Assembly: GCA_903824665.1 (NCBI GenBank)
Contig: CAIJXT010000026.1
Coordinates: 53,105 to 117,104, forward strand
Reading direction: 5' to 3'
DNA: 64,000 nucleotides
DNA from: an uncultured Bacteroidota bacterium
Lineage (GTDB): Bacteria > Bacteroidota > Bacteroidia > Chitinophagales > Chitinophagaceae
Shown: positions 1 to 8,075 of the stretch, in pieces
Position numbering within the stretch: the stretch's first letter is position 1
How the letters are laid out: the number at the start of each line of letters is the position of its first letter
Made by a program: the position numbers and the translations under genes
The notes under the pieces: generated by a model
Told to the model about the DNA's origin: nothing
Seen by the model: the letters and a program-made list of their open reading frames with translations, nothing else
The model's database searches: none

Positions 1-1
1 T

Positions 2-526
2 ATGGGCATGTACGAAACCATGCTTCATGTAGTTTATCCCTTTCTCAACAAGACAGGTGTACTCTGGACAATCAACAAAACTGTGCCTGTTCAGGAACAT
101 TTTGCTTCTTGTATCATCCGGCGCAAACTGATGTCGGCGACAGACGGGCTGCTACCACCCCATAAAAAGAACAATCGTTTCCTGCTGTTTCTGCCGCCTG
201 GCGAGTGGCACGAAATTGTTCTGCTATTCTCCAACTACATCATTCGCTCACATGGCTACGATACCATATACCTGGGGCAAAACGTACCTGTGGAGAATAT
301 CAGAAAAATGCTGGAATCAGTAAGCGTTCAACACATACTCACATTCTTTATTACAACCCGACCTGCTGACGAACTGAAGGATTTAGTTGCAAACTATGCA
401 GGCATGGATAAAAAAGTAAAGATGCTTATAGCCGGAAACAGGGATATACTCAACGATCCAAAAATGCTTCCGAAAAATGTTTCTTTTATGGATGGCGTAG
501 GGAGTCTCATTGAATTGCTGAAGTAA
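2..526 (+). CDS. CarH-like B12-dependent transcriptional regulator, 3' part
   Basis: This is the C-terminal part of a MerR-family regulator with a cobalamin-binding domain. The N-terminal DNA-binding domain lies outside the window, so the first ATG is not the true start. The Wx9EH motif of CarH proteins is exact: W22 and E32-H33 in the visible fragment. A GEWH stretch at residues 67-70 has the ExH arrangement that carries the lower axial B12 ligand (H70). In known CarH proteins, adenosylcobalamin holds a repressing tetramer in the dark, and light breaks the Co-C bond and releases DNA. The gene stops 49 bases before crtI in the same direction, so control of the carotenoid operon by light is the natural inference. 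Confidence 0.85.
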   Translation: MGMYETMLHVVYPFLNKTGVLWTINKTVPVQEHFASCIIRRKLMSATDGLLPPHKKNNRFLLFLPPGEWHEIVLLFSNYIIRSHGYDTIYLGQNVPVENIRKMLESVSVQHILTFFITTRPADELKDLVANYAGMDKKVKMLIAGNRDILNDPKMLPKNVSFMDGVGSLIELLK

Positions 527-575
527 GTGTTATCCAATAAAATGTTTAAATAATAACTACAAATACACAACAAAA

Positions 576-2045
576 TTGAAGAACTTTTCGGTGATCGGTA
601 GTGGGTTTTCAGGTATGTCGGCGGCTTGTTTTCTTGCCAAAGCCGGCAATGATGTGACCGTGTACGAAAAGAACACTACCAATGGTGGAAGGGCAAGATC
701 TTTTACTGAACAGGGATTCACATTTGACATGGGGCCAAGCTGGTATTGGATGCCTGATGTTTTTGAAAAGTTCTTCGGTAATTTCGGAATGCATCCGTCA
801 GACTATTATGAACTGGTGCAGCTTGATCCCGGTTTTCAGGTCATATTTGGCAAAGACAATGTACTGGCTGTACCTGCGTCCATGGCTGGTATTGAAGATA
901 TGTTTGAAGGCATAGAAAAGGGAAGTGCCGTAAAACTGAAAAAGTTTCTCGATGAGGGTCGTTACATGTACAATACCGGCATGCAACACCTTGTTTACCG
1001 CCCTTCATATTCGTGGGCAGAGTATATCAACTATGATGTACTAAAAGGTGTTACCAAACTCCATGTCTTCCAGTCGGTACGCAGCCACGTACGTAGCTAT
1101 TTTAAAGATGAGCGGCTGGTAGCACTTATGGAGTTCCCGGTGCTGTTTCTGGGCGCTATGGCACACCAGATACCTGCATTGTACAGCCTGATGAACTATG
1201 CAGCACTCTCGCTGGGCACATGGTACCCCATGGGCGGAATGCTGAAAATACCACAGGCTATGGAAGATCTTGCCCGATCGATGGGTGTACAGTTCCGCAA
1301 TGATTGTGAGATCACAAAGCTGAATGTAGCCAACGGCAGCGTAACCAGCCTGAACACGATAAACGGAACGCCGCATACCAATGGCGTGATAGCAACAGGC
1401 GACTATCACCACATGGAGCAATACCTGCTCGAACCACAATACAGAAACTATACAGAGCAATACTGGACCAAGAAAACGTTTGCGCCATCGTGCCTCATTT
1501 TCTATATAGGAGTCAATAAGCGTGTCAAGAAACTCATTCACCACAATCTGTTTTTCGATGCATCTATCGACAAGCATTCTAACGATATATATACCGACCC
1601 GCAGTGGCCCGAAGACCCGCTATTCTACGCGTGCTGCCCTTCTAAGACAGATCCGGATGTGGCTCCTGAAGGCATGGAAAATCTGTTTGTTCTCATACCT
1701 GTAGCACCGGGCCTGAAAGACACTGAAGAAGTGCGTGAGCGCTATTACAAAAAGGTGATGAGCCGCATGGAGCAATGGTGTGGCGACACGATCACTGAAC
1801 ATGTTGTGTACAAGCGCAGTTACTGCATCAACGATTTCATGGCCGACTACCACTCCTACAAAGGCAATGCGTACGGACTGGCCAATACATTGATGCAGAC
1901 CGCTGTGCTGAAACCATCCCTGCGCAACAAAACTATTAAAAACCTGTTTTATGCCGGTCAGCTTACCGTGCCCGGACCCGGTGTGCCACCTGCGCTGATA
2001 TCGGGGCAGATAGCCGCCGGCCAATTACTAAAAAATACAAATTAA
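576..2045 (+). CDS. crtI: Phytoene desaturase (TTG start)
   Basis: CrtI converts phytoene to lycopene by successive FAD-dependent desaturations at the membrane. The 489-residue length is normal for bacterial CrtI. The N-terminus has the Rossmann motif GSGFSG (residues 8-13) followed by an acidic residue at the end of the second strand (VYEKN). The C-terminus has the family signature FYAGQLTVPGPGVPP. The start is TTG at 576; no ATG lies between the preceding gene and the dinucleotide-binding motif, and a later GTG at 591 would cut into the first strand. It heads a tight run of six genes in one direction. Confidence 0.93.
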   Translation: MKNFSVIGSGFSGMSAACFLAKAGNDVTVYEKNTTNGGRARSFTEQGFTFDMGPSWYWMPDVFEKFFGNFGMHPSDYYELVQLDPGFQVIFGKDNVLAVPASMAGIEDMFEGIEKGSAVKLKKFLDEGRYMYNTGMQHLVYRPSYSWAEYINYDVLKGVTKLHVFQSVRSHVRSYFKDERLVALMEFPVLFLGAMAHQIPALYSLMNYAALSLGTWYPMGGMLKIPQAMEDLARSMGVQFRNDCEITKLNVANGSVTSLNTINGTPHTNGVIATGDYHHMEQYLLEPQYRNYTEQYWTKKTFAPSCLIFYIGVNKRVKKLIHHNLFFDASIDKHSNDIYTDPQWPEDPLFYACCPSKTDPDVAPEGMENLFVLIPVAPGLKDTEEVRERYYKKVMSRMEQWCGDTITEHVVYKRSYCINDFMADYHSYKGNAYGLANTLMQTAVLKPSLRNKTIKNLFYAGQLTVPGPGVPPALISGQIAAGQLLKNTN

Positions 2046-2052
2046 CTATACT

Positions 2053-2889
2053 ATGAAGCAGTTATTCGACAACGTATCTGCCGGATGCAGCAAACTGGCC
2101 ACGAGAACCTACAGTACCAGCTTTTCGCTGGGCATACATTGCCTCAGCAAAACCATACATGCCCCTATCTACGCTATCTACGGCTTCGTAAGGTTTGCAG
2201 ATGAGATCGTAGACTCTTTTCATGATTTCAATAAAAAGGAGCTGTTCTACGAGTTCAGAGAAGAAACCTGGCGCGCTATTGGGAGAGGAATCAGCATGAA
2301 CCCCATTCTGAACAGCTTTCAGGATGTGGTGAACAAGTACAAAATTGACCACGACCTGATTGCCACCTTCCTGCGGAGTATGGAGATAGACCTTGAAAGG
2401 ACTGCCCACTCTGGCGAGACTTACGACGAATATATTGTAGGATCGGCGGAGGTAGTGGGCCTGATGTGCCTGAAAGTATTTACGGGTGATGATGACAACC
2501 TTTACACCAGCCTGGTACCTGCTGCCCGCAAATTGGGTGCAGCCTTTCAGAAAGTCAATTTCCTGCGCGATATCAAGGCCGACTACGAACACCTGGGCAG
2601 GGTATACTTTCCGGGTGTAGCCTTCGGATCTTTTTCAGAGCATGACAAAAAGCGTATCGAAGACGATATAGAAAACGACTTTCGCGAGGCGTTTGAAGGC
2701 ATCAAAAAACTGCCGGGCAATGCACGGTTTGGAGTGTATGTAGCCTATATGTACTACCGCACACTTTTCAACAAGATACGCAGCGTATCACCATCACGTA
2801 TTCGCGAACAACGGGTACGTATTTCGAACCATCGCAAAATTGGCCTGCTGGTAACATCTTATTTCAGGCACAGCTTCAGCATTCTTTAA
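2053..2889 (+). CDS. crtB: Phytoene synthase
   Basis: CrtB condenses two geranylgeranyl diphosphates head to head into phytoene, the first committed carotenoid step. Both Mg-diphosphate-binding aspartate motifs of the squalene/phytoene synthase family are visible: DEIVD at residues 50-54 and D173-xxx-D177 within NFLRDIKAD. The substrate-pocket stretch HLGRVYFP follows the second motif. The 278-residue length is typical. The ATG lies 7 bases after the crtI stop, which implies co-transcription. No geranylgeranyl diphosphate synthase is present here, so the substrate must come from a gene elsewhere. Confidence 0.95.
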   Translation: MKQLFDNVSAGCSKLATRTYSTSFSLGIHCLSKTIHAPIYAIYGFVRFADEIVDSFHDFNKKELFYEFREETWRAIGRGISMNPILNSFQDVVNKYKIDHDLIATFLRSMEIDLERTAHSGETYDEYIVGSAEVVGLMCLKVFTGDDDNLYTSLVPAARKLGAAFQKVNFLRDIKADYEHLGRVYFPGVAFGSFSEHDKKRIEDDIENDFREAFEGIKKLPGNARFGVYVAYMYYRTLFNKIRSVSPSRIREQRVRISNHRKIGLLVTSYFRHSFSIL

Positions 2890-2899
2890 ATCCGCACCC

Positions 2900-3424
2900 A
2901 TGGAACGAGTAGTATTAGTAGACGAACAGGACAACGAAACCGGCCTGATGGAAAAACAGCAGGCACATATAGAAGGAAAACTCCACCGAGCTATCTCTGT
3001 CTTTGTATTCAACACAAAACACGAACTGCTGCTGCAGCAGCGCGCCGGTGGCAAGTACCACTCTGCACTGCAATGGACCAACACCTGCTGCAGCCATCCG
3101 CGCAGTGGCGAGGATGTGGCTACAGCAGCAGCCCGCCGTCTTATGGAAGAGATGGGCATATCCTGCACACTCACTCCTGCATTCACATTTGTATACCGTG
3201 CCGACCTCGGCAACGGCCTTACCGAACATGAGTTTGACCATGTGTTTACCGGCATCTGCGACGACCCGCCGGTACCCGACACCGAAGAGGTGGCCGACTG
3301 GAAATATATCCCGGCAGATGAGCTGCTCAGGAGTATGGCAGCCAATCCTGGCAGGTACACACCCTGGTTCAGACTATGTGTAGACAACCATTACGAATCA
3401 CTTTTTACCAATAGCAAAATATGA
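2900..3424 (+). CDS. idi: Isopentenyl-diphosphate delta-isomerase, type I
   Basis: Idi interconverts IPP and DMAPP and so feeds the isoprenoid chain that CrtB uses. This is the Nudix-fold type I enzyme: the catalytic cysteine motif TNTCCSHP is at residues 60-67 (C64 expected to be catalytic), the second active-site motif EHEFDHVF has the catalytic glutamate at E111, and a Nudix-like helix follows at residues 71-87. The 174-residue length fits. The stop codon overlaps the start of the next gene (ATGA), which indicates translational coupling in the carotenoid operon. Confidence 0.95.
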   Translation: MERVVLVDEQDNETGLMEKQQAHIEGKLHRAISVFVFNTKHELLLQQRAGGKYHSALQWTNTCCSHPRSGEDVATAAARRLMEEMGISCTLTPAFTFVYRADLGNGLTEHEFDHVFTGICDDPPVPDTEEVADWKYIPADELLRSMAANPGRYTPWFRLCVDNHYESLFTNSKI

Positions 3425-3891
3425 AAACATACACACTACAGCGCGAGCAGTTGCTACCTATATCCATCGACGAAGCATGGGCTTTCTTCTCAACACCTGC
3501 AAACCTATCTGAGATCACCCCACCGGAAATGCAATTCGAGATACTGAGCGATGTGCTGGGCAAACCAATCTTCAATGGCATGCGCATCAACTACTTTGTA
3601 CGCCCGCTGCTGAACATAAAGATGAAATGGACCACCGAGATAACCGGTGTAGATGCCCCCCATATGTTTACCGACCGGCAAGAGCGCGGCCCATACAGTC
3701 TGTGGGAGCATACCCATACCTTTGTTCCCGCACCCGGTGGCACTCTTATGACAGACCAAATAAAATACGCCCTACCTTTGGGCATTCTGGGCTCCATAAT
3801 GCATGGCATAGTGGTAGAAAAAAAATTAAAGAACATATTTGACTTCAGGGCAAAAAAGCTTGCTCAACTATTCGGGAAACAAAAGAAATAA
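3421..3891 (+). CDS. SRPBCC (START-like) family protein in the carotenoid operon
   Basis: This is a 156-residue protein of the SRPBCC/polyketide cyclase-like fold. It begins with a strand-helix pattern in which FFSTPANLSEITPPEM is characteristic, and later has a beta-rich ligand-cavity region with WTTEITG and a long C-terminal helix. No catalytic residues can be assigned. Relatives of this type often sit in Bacteroidota carotenoid clusters. Overlap with idi and a 5-base gap to crtZ indicate membership of the operon. A role in binding or presenting a hydrophobic carotenoid intermediate is inference only. Confidence 0.75.
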   Translation: MKTYTLQREQLLPISIDEAWAFFSTPANLSEITPPEMQFEILSDVLGKPIFNGMRINYFVRPLLNIKMKWTTEITGVDAPHMFTDRQERGPYSLWEHTHTFVPAPGGTLMTDQIKYALPLGILGSIMHGIVVEKKLKNIFDFRAKKLAQLFGKQKK

Positions 3892-3896
3892 CCAAC

Positions 3897-4370
3897 ATGT
3901 GGCAGACAAACTTATTGATCACAATAGCGTCCTTTCTGTGTATGGAGGCTGTTGCCTGGCTTACACACAAGTATGTAATGCATGGGTTGCTGTGGAACCT
4001 GCATGAGGACCACCACAAGAAAAACCCGTCTTCATTCTTTGAGAAAAACGACTACTTCTTTCTCATTTTTGCCATCCCGGGTATACTGTGCCTTGCAGCA
4101 GGCATATACGGCACATACACCCATCTGGCATTTATAGGGCTGGGTATTACCATCTATGGTTTTGCCTACTTTATGGTGCACGATATATTCATTCACCAGC
4201 GTTTCAAGTTCTTCCGCAATGCCGACAACTTCTACTTCCGTGCCATAAGGCGGGCACACAAAATGCACCACAAACATCTGGGCAAGGAAGACGGCGAGTG
4301 CTTTGGTATGCTGTGGGTGCCACTAAAGTACTTTGCTGAAGCTATGAAAAGAAAACAAACACATGCCTGA
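3897..4370 (+). CDS. crtZ: Beta-carotene hydroxylase (di-iron, membrane)
   Basis: CrtZ hydroxylates the beta-ionone rings of beta-carotene to give zeaxanthin. The protein (157 residues) has hydrophobic segments near the N-terminus and in the middle, and the full set of histidine clusters of the fatty-acid hydroxylase/CrtZ superfamily: H24/H29 (HKYVMH), H36/H39/H40 (HEDHH), H95/H100 (HDIFIH) and H121/H124/H125 (HKMHH). These would hold the non-haem di-iron centre. The end overlaps the start of crtY by 8 bases. Confidence 0.93.
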   Translation: MWQTNLLITIASFLCMEAVAWLTHKYVMHGLLWNLHEDHHKKNPSSFFEKNDYFFLIFAIPGILCLAAGIYGTYTHLAFIGLGITIYGFAYFMVHDIFIHQRFKFFRNADNFYFRAIRRAHKMHHKHLGKEDGECFGMLWVPLKYFAEAMKRKQTHA

Positions 4371-5097
4371 CCGCTACCTGTACCTGCTGGTAGATGCAGG
4401 ATGCCTGTTGTTTCCGCTGGCCTTTTCGTTTCACCCGCACTTCAGGTTTGTGACACAGTGGCGGCACTTTGTGTTACCGTGCCTGTTTACAGCGGCCTTC
4501 TTCCTTGTCTGGGACGCGCTCTTTACCCGCGCCGGCATCTGGAACTTTAACCCACGATATGTAACCGGCATTCATCTGTACAACCTACCCATTGAGGAGT
4601 GCCTGTTTTTCCTGTGCATACCCTATGCCTGTGTATTCACCTACTACTGCCTTGGCCTGTACGTGCCGCTTACACGCTTTACCCGGGTGGCTGAGCTCAT
4701 TACGTTTGTGCTTATTGGTTTGCTGCTCAGTGTTGCCGCTACCAATCTGTACAAGCTCTACACGTCCGTCACCTTCTCGCTGCTGGCCTGCCTGCTGATG
4801 TTGCTGGTAGTGCGGCGGGTACAATACATGGCGGCATTCTACACCACCTTCCTGCTTATACTGCTACCCTTCTTCCTGTCCAACGGCATACTTACGGGTG
4901 CCTTTACGCAAGAGGCTGTAGTACGCTACAACGACGCCCACAATCTGGGTATCCGCATGGTCACTATACCGTTTGAAGATACCTTTTATGGTATGCTGCT
5001 GCTGCTGCTGAACGTAGCAGGTTACGAGTATATGAAAACACGATCGGCAGGTGCTACGGCCCGCCAGATAATGGGTAATAACAAGCACACCAAATAG
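4363..5097 (+). CDS. crtY: Lycopene cyclase, fused CrtYc-CrtYd type
   Basis: This 244-residue integral membrane protein carries two copies of the lycopene cyclase domain and forms beta rings on lycopene. The first copy has the motif NLPIEEC (about residues 74-80) after the conserved [15 protein letters not shown] stretch. The second copy has TIPFEDTFY (about residues 200-208). Six to seven hydrophobic segments are visible. It is the fused two-domain form found in Bacteroidota and related to the heterodimeric actinobacterial CrtYc/CrtYd, not the FAD-type CrtY of proteobacteria. It closes the operon. Together the genes predict zeaxanthin as the product. Confidence 0.92.
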   Translation: MPDRYLYLLVDAGCLLFPLAFSFHPHFRFVTQWRHFVLPCLFTAAFFLVWDALFTRAGIWNFNPRYVTGIHLYNLPIEECLFFLCIPYACVFTYYCLGLYVPLTRFTRVAELITFVLIGLLLSVAATNLYKLYTSVTFSLLACLLMLLVVRRVQYMAAFYTTFLLILLPFFLSNGILTGAFTQEAVVRYNDAHNLGIRMVTIPFEDTFYGMLLLLLNVAGYEYMKTRSAGATARQIMGNNKHTK

Positions 5098-5128
5098 TTT
5101 GGTTTTCTGATTATTTTTTTTACCTTTG
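5098..5128 (+). promoter_or_regulatory. Promoter of tRNA-Leu
   Basis: A TTTG (5098-5101) and TACCTTTG (5121-5128) are separated by 19 bases, a perfect match to the Bacteroidota primary-sigma consensus TTTG-N19-21-TAnnTTTG. It lies 24 bases before the mature tRNA-Leu and just past the end of crtY. Confidence 0.8.
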
Positions 5129-5152
5129 CGCTCCCTGACACAAACCACACCT

Positions 5153-5236
5153 GCCCAGGTGGCGAAATTGGTAGACGCACTGTGTTCAGGTCGCAGCGTC
5201 CGCAAGGATGTGCTGGTTCGAATCCAGTCCTGGGCA
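5153..5236 (+). tRNA. tRNA-Leu (CAG)
   Basis: The acceptor stem GCCCAGG (5153-5159) pairs with CCTGGGC (5229-5235), with discriminator A at 5236. The anticodon stem CTGTG/CGCAG encloses a loop TTCAGGT with anticodon CAG. A long variable arm (CGTCC-gcaa-GGATG), typical of type II tRNAs, and a T-arm CTGG-TTCGAAT-CCAG follow. CCA is not encoded. The gene is intact although a mobile element is inserted at its 3' end, because the element restores the sequence it uses. Confidence 0.97.
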
Positions 5237-5239
5237 CAA
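5221..5239. repeat. Attachment site, tRNA-side copy (attL)
   Basis: Nineteen bases at the 3' end of tRNA-Leu, from the T-arm to just past the discriminator, recur at 15051-15069 with a single mismatch (C versus G at the fourth position); the last 15 bases are identical. This is the expected footprint of tyrosine-recombinase integration into a tRNA 3' end. The matching integrase gene lies immediately inside the other copy. Confidence 0.88.
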
Positions 5240-5251
5240 TACCAAAGCTTG

Positions 5252-5287
5252 AAACCCCTGTAAACACTCGTTTTCAGGGGTTTTTTG
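5252..5287 (+). terminator. Rho-independent terminator after tRNA-Leu
   Basis: AAACCCCTG (5252-5260) pairs perfectly with CAGGGGTTT (5275-5283), followed by further T residues. It ends the tRNA-Leu transcript. It lies inside the integrated element, so the element brings its own terminator to the tRNA it uses. Confidence 0.85.
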
Positions 5288-5483
5288 TTTGTATTTGTAA
5301 CCGTTTTGTAACGACCCCTCGAATTTTATCGGCTTTTACTTGTTTTAAGTAATTCAGCTAATCTGTTTGCTTCAAAGAACTGCTATTGCTATTACAAACT
5401 TAATATTTGTAACGATTGAGTGTATGATATATGGGGTTCAAATGCAGGCTCAGCCCTTGTATTAAGACAAGGGGCAAAAACAA

Positions 5484-5509
5484 AAGGGATTGAATTCAAT
5501 CAATCCCTT
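5484..5509 (-). terminator. Terminator of the left-end minus-strand genes
   Basis: AAGGGATTGA (5484-5493) and TCAATCCCTT (5500-5509) form a perfect 10-bp stem with a 6-base loop. Read on the minus strand it is followed by TTGTTTTTG. It lies 24 bases past the stop of the 96-residue gene. Confidence 0.75.
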
Positions 5510-5532
5510 AATGTTAGAAATGTTTTGCAAGA

Positions 5533-5823
5533 TTATATTTGCGGGTAATTTCTCGATATCCACTCCCTTATTCCGCCATGTGTTCTGGTGTCCGATGGTA
5601 CTCTTTCTCTTATTATCCTTTCCAGTCTTTGCATTGGAAGGATATTATTCTCATCCCATCCCCATAGATACGCACAACGATTGATAAAGTATAACATCTC
5701 GTAACCCTCGTGTCGATTTAGCAGAGTGCTATCTGGTTTGCCAGTAATTTTTGGATTGTCGTTACTGGAGCCAGCATTCCATTTATAGTCTGTGTAGACC
5801 ATGTTGCTTTTTGTGTAAGCCAT
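5533..5823 (-). CDS. Hypothetical protein, 96 residues
   Basis: A small soluble protein with no signal peptide or membrane segment. It is rich in aromatic and charged residues (YTDYKWN near the N-terminus; YFINRCAYLWGWDE in the middle; GIREWISRNYPQI at the end). I do not recognise a family. It is the last gene of a minus-strand run at the tRNA end of the integrated element and has a clear terminator after it, which supports it as a real gene. Function unknown. Confidence 0.6.
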   Translation of the reverse strand: MAYTKSNMVYTDYKWNAGSSNDNPKITGKPDSTLLNRHEGYEMLYFINRCAYLWGWDENNILPMQRLERIIRERVPSDTRTHGGIREWISRNYPQI

Positions 5824-5853
5824 TTTTAATAATAATTGATAACGTTAATAAAA

Positions 5854-5877
5854 AAGGGCTGGGTGTAAACAGCCCTT
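5854..5877 (-). terminator. Internal terminator between two small element genes
   Basis: AAGGGCTG (5854-5861) pairs with CAGCCCTT (5870-5877) across an 8-base loop. Read on the minus strand it is followed by TTTTTATTAA. It sits directly after the stop of the 48-residue gene and before the 96-residue gene, so the latter may be read by partial read-through or have its own promoter. Confidence 0.65.
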
Positions 5878-5886
5878 GTTAAACTC

Positions 5887-6033
5887 TTAACTACGTAAGG
5901 ATGAAATACCGACTAATATTAGTGCAAAGACAGCGCAAACAGAAATAACTGTTGCCAGTTCGCCTTTAGCCTTAAAGCCGATATTTTTATAACTTACTTC
6001 AACCTCATTGTTTTTAAATAAAGTGACTTTCAT
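5887..6033 (-). CDS. Small single-pass membrane protein, 48 residues
   Basis: This small ORF starts with ATG at 6033 and encodes MKVTLFKNNEVEVSYKNIGF, then one strongly hydrophobic stretch (about residues 28-44, TVISVCAVFALILVGI) and a short SSLRS tail. It begins shortly after the 56-residue gene on the same strand and has a good terminator right behind it. The layout (polar N-terminal third, one membrane helix) suggests a small membrane peptide of the mobile element. No family was recognised. The ORF is short, so coding status rests on context. Confidence 0.5.
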   Translation of the reverse strand: MKVTLFKNNEVEVSYKNIGFKAKGELATVISVCAVFALILVGISSLRS

Positions 6034-6108
6034 GTTATTTAATTTTATTAAAAATTGTCTTCTTCATCACACCTCGAAGTTTCAGCGACTGTCTTTATAG
6101 AAATACAG

Positions 6109-6279
6109 TTATTCTTCTCTAACCCCTTTAAACTTTCCGCCTGTAGTTTTGTTGTCCATGAACTTGCCAGTATTGGCATCTCTTTTGACATACAAACCTG
6201 TTTTGGGGTTCTGTACCTGGGAGCGTTCTCTTACAGCTCCATTGCGATGTCCATCGCCTGCTTTTCCATTTTTTGCCAT
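6109..6279 (-). CDS. Small basic conserved-looking protein, 56 residues
   Basis: The ORF starts with ATG at 6279 and encodes a Gly/Lys/Arg-rich protein that begins MAKNGKAGDGHRNGAVRERS, followed by the segment NPKTGLYVKRDANTGKFMD. I recall similar short proteins from other Bacteroidota genomes, but cannot verify this or name a function. The gene is divergent from the XRE regulator. A TATCTTTG box on the minus strand (6307-6300) lies about 20 bases before the start and may be its -10-like element, with no perfect upstream TTTG. Confidence 0.65.
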   Translation of the reverse strand: MAKNGKAGDGHRNGAVRERSQVQNPKTGLYVKRDANTGKFMDNKTTGGKFKGVREE

Positions 6280-6386
6280 TGGTTAAAAATTTTGTTCGAC
6301 AAAGATAAGTGTATAAACCTAACAAAAATCAATTTTGTTACAATCACACACCTTTTATTTATGAACACTTTTTCAACATTTGGTAT

Positions 6387-6417
6387 TTTGTTACTCACAA
6401 GAAAATGCCTACATTTG
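6387..6417 (+). promoter_or_regulatory. Promoter of the XRE/ImmA operon
   Basis: TTTG (6387-6390) and TACATTTG (6410-6417) are spaced by 19 bases, a perfect Bacteroidota promoter. Transcription would begin about 7 bases later, only a few bases before the ATG at 6431. This supports that ATG over an upstream TTG at 6380, which lies in the promoter itself. Confidence 0.8.
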
Positions 6418-6430
6418 CACACCGAAAAAA

Positions 6431-6778
6431 ATGCCACTTAAGGACTTATATACTATTGTTGGGAAACGAGTAAGATCGTATCGAGATATCAAGGGCTTAA
6501 CTCAAGCCGACATCTCAGAAAAAACGAAAATCAATAGAGCTACCATTTCAAATATTGAATCGGGGAAGCAACAAGTCAGCCTGCAATATCTTTACTTAAT
6601 TGCACGGGAATTAGATACTGAAATCTCTACCTTTCTCCCTTCACTAAAGGAACTGAACATTTCTGAAGAAGACAATCTTACTTTAATTAATGAACATCTT
6701 AACGAACAGGATGTTGATGATGTCACAAAAAATAGTATATTAGAGTTGCTAAATAGAAAGCCCAAAAATGATAAATAA
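6431..6778 (+). CDS. XRE-family helix-turn-helix repressor of the element
   Basis: A 115-residue protein with an N-terminal Cro/C1-type HTH: GLTQADISEKTKINRATISNIESGK carries the usual Q-A...IS.IE.G pattern. The C-terminal half is acidic and helical. The gene overlaps the next (ImmA-like) gene by 11 bases. By analogy with ImmR of ICEBs1 and many phage repressors, it probably keeps the element silent until its partner protease cleaves it. Divergent small genes on its left may be under its control; that is inference. Confidence 0.82.
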   Translation: MPLKDLYTIVGKRVRSYRDIKGLTQADISEKTKINRATISNIESGKQQVSLQYLYLIARELDTEISTFLPSLKELNISEEDNLTLINEHLNEQDVDDVTKNSILELLNRKPKNDK

Positions 6779-7310
6779 TCTTCTTGAAGCTAAGGCAGAG
6801 AAATTATTAGATGATGCTGGCTGCTACACTATACCTGTTGATGTTATATGTTTAACAGACTTCTTAAAAATTCGAGTGGAAGCAATGCCACTTCAATCAG
6901 ACATTTCAGGTTTTCTTGGAATTACTAATGACAACATTGTTATCGGCTATAATAAAACGCAAAGCCATGAAAGGAGACGTTTTACAATTGCCCATGAAAT
7001 AGCCCATTATCGTCTTCATGCGGGAAAAGATATGCCGTTGTTTATTGATCGGGATAAAAAACCTGAACAGAGGATTATGTTCAGAGATGCAACTTCTTCT
7101 ACTGGTGAGTTTATTAAAGAGCGTGAAGCAAATGCTTTCGCCGCAGCTTTATTAATGCCTAAATCCTTAGTTGAACAGGAATTCAAATCGTCCAGCAAAG
7201 GCTATATTCAAGATACTATAAAAGAGTTATCAGCGAAGTTCCAAGTAAGTGTGCAGGCGATGAGTATCCGTTTAGCTAATTTGGATATAATTGACGCCAA
7301 TGCCTACTAA
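6768..7310 (+). CDS. ImmA/IrrE-family metallopeptidase
   Basis: The 180-residue protein contains the zinc-peptidase motif HEIAH within TIAHEIAHYRLH, and a downstream glutamate in EREANAFAAALLMP that would be the third ligand, both hallmarks of the ImmA/IrrE family. Members cleave XRE-type repressors, as ImmA cleaves ImmR in ICEBs1. Overlap with the upstream XRE gene means the two are co-translated. It is likely the induction switch of the integrated element. A 9-bp hairpin begins at its stop codon. Confidence 0.88.
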   Translation: MINNLLEAKAEKLLDDAGCYTIPVDVICLTDFLKIRVEAMPLQSDISGFLGITNDNIVIGYNKTQSHERRRFTIAHEIAHYRLHAGKDMPLFIDRDKKPEQRIMFRDATSSTGEFIKEREANAFAAALLMPKSLVEQEFKSSSKGYIQDTIKELSAKFQVSVQAMSIRLANLDIIDANAY

Positions 7311-7647
7311 TATGCATGTTATTTGTCGGCATATTAGAACAAACATACTATGCGTACCCGTAAAATACATGACATGGTGTAATTTATTTTGGTTGCAAGT
7401 AGGTTTATCGGTATCACGATTTTAGTTTTTCTCATTGCGTTCTATTGCGTTTTCACAGTCTCATTTATTATGGCTATTGCACCGAAACAAAGTGGTCGGT
7501 GTATATCAACATAATACTGGAGATAAAACAGCAACAAATAAGTAGCCCGTAACGGACGTTTATTTTGTCGTTACGGGCTTGTGTTTCGTTTTGTCGGCAA
7601 GTGCTTCGGTCGGTATAGTATTTGCCCGTAAACACCGTCTTTCCTTT
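7311..7647. other. Intergenic gap with two hairpins
   Basis: No gene is seen. CTAATATGC (7307-7315) pairs with GCATATTAG (7329-7337), starting at the ImmA stop codon. AGCCCGTAAC (7544-7553) pairs perfectly with GTTACGGGCT (7570-7579). The second hairpin lies between convergent genes and may stop transcription from both sides, although neither flank has a long T run. Confidence 0.45.
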
Positions 7648-8031
7648 CTATTTGCTGGTAATGGTAATTAGCTTTTCAGTCCCACGTGCCAGTGTTACCT
7701 CATATTTTTGGGTTATGTCAAATGCTTTTGTAGCTGTGTTCAATGTAGCACCGTTGCTACGGTCATTGATTGTATCGTTAAGCATTGTTACACCGCCCAC
7801 TACTGCTGTAAGCACATCGTAGTCGCTCCCTGCTGTATCATTGCTAAGGTATTCCAAGCGTATCAGTAATTCCGTGGCAATTGTGCTTCCCTGGCTCTGG
7901 TTCACGGTTAACCTTACCTTGTTGGCTACTGTTTGAGTTTGAACGGGTGAGGTGTCGTTGCTACTATCCTCTTTCTTGCAACTTGCGATAGCTATTGAAA
8001 GTGCTGTAATAATTAGTGCTGCTTTTTTCAT
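7648..8031 (-). CDS. Predicted lipoprotein of unknown function
   Basis: A 127-residue protein with a short signal sequence (MKKAALIITALSIAIASC) ending in a lipobox-like IASC, so C18 would be lipidated. The KKEDSS stretch after the cysteine fits Bacteroidota lipoproteins. The mature part is rich in T, N and V, with alternating hydrophobic residues that suggest a small beta-sandwich. No family is recognised. It is cargo of the integrated element, downstream of the SH3-like membrane protein on the same strand. Confidence 0.65.
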   Translation of the reverse strand: MKKAALIITALSIAIASCKKEDSSNDTSPVQTQTVANKVRLTVNQSQGSTIATELLIRLEYLSNDTAGSDYDVLTAVVGGVTMLNDTINDRSNGATLNTATKAFDITQKYEVTLARGTEKLITITSK

Positions 8032-8075
8032 GTGGTTTTGTTTGTTTAATTTAGAAGATTATACCCTTTGTTATT

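Noticed and set aside
1041..1577. A 178-codon ORF antisense to crtI
   Set aside because: It is the shadow of a confident gene and shows no domain.
5153..5236. tRNA-Leu disrupted by the element
   Set aside because: All arms pair and the 3' end is restored by the element's own att copy, so the gene is intact.
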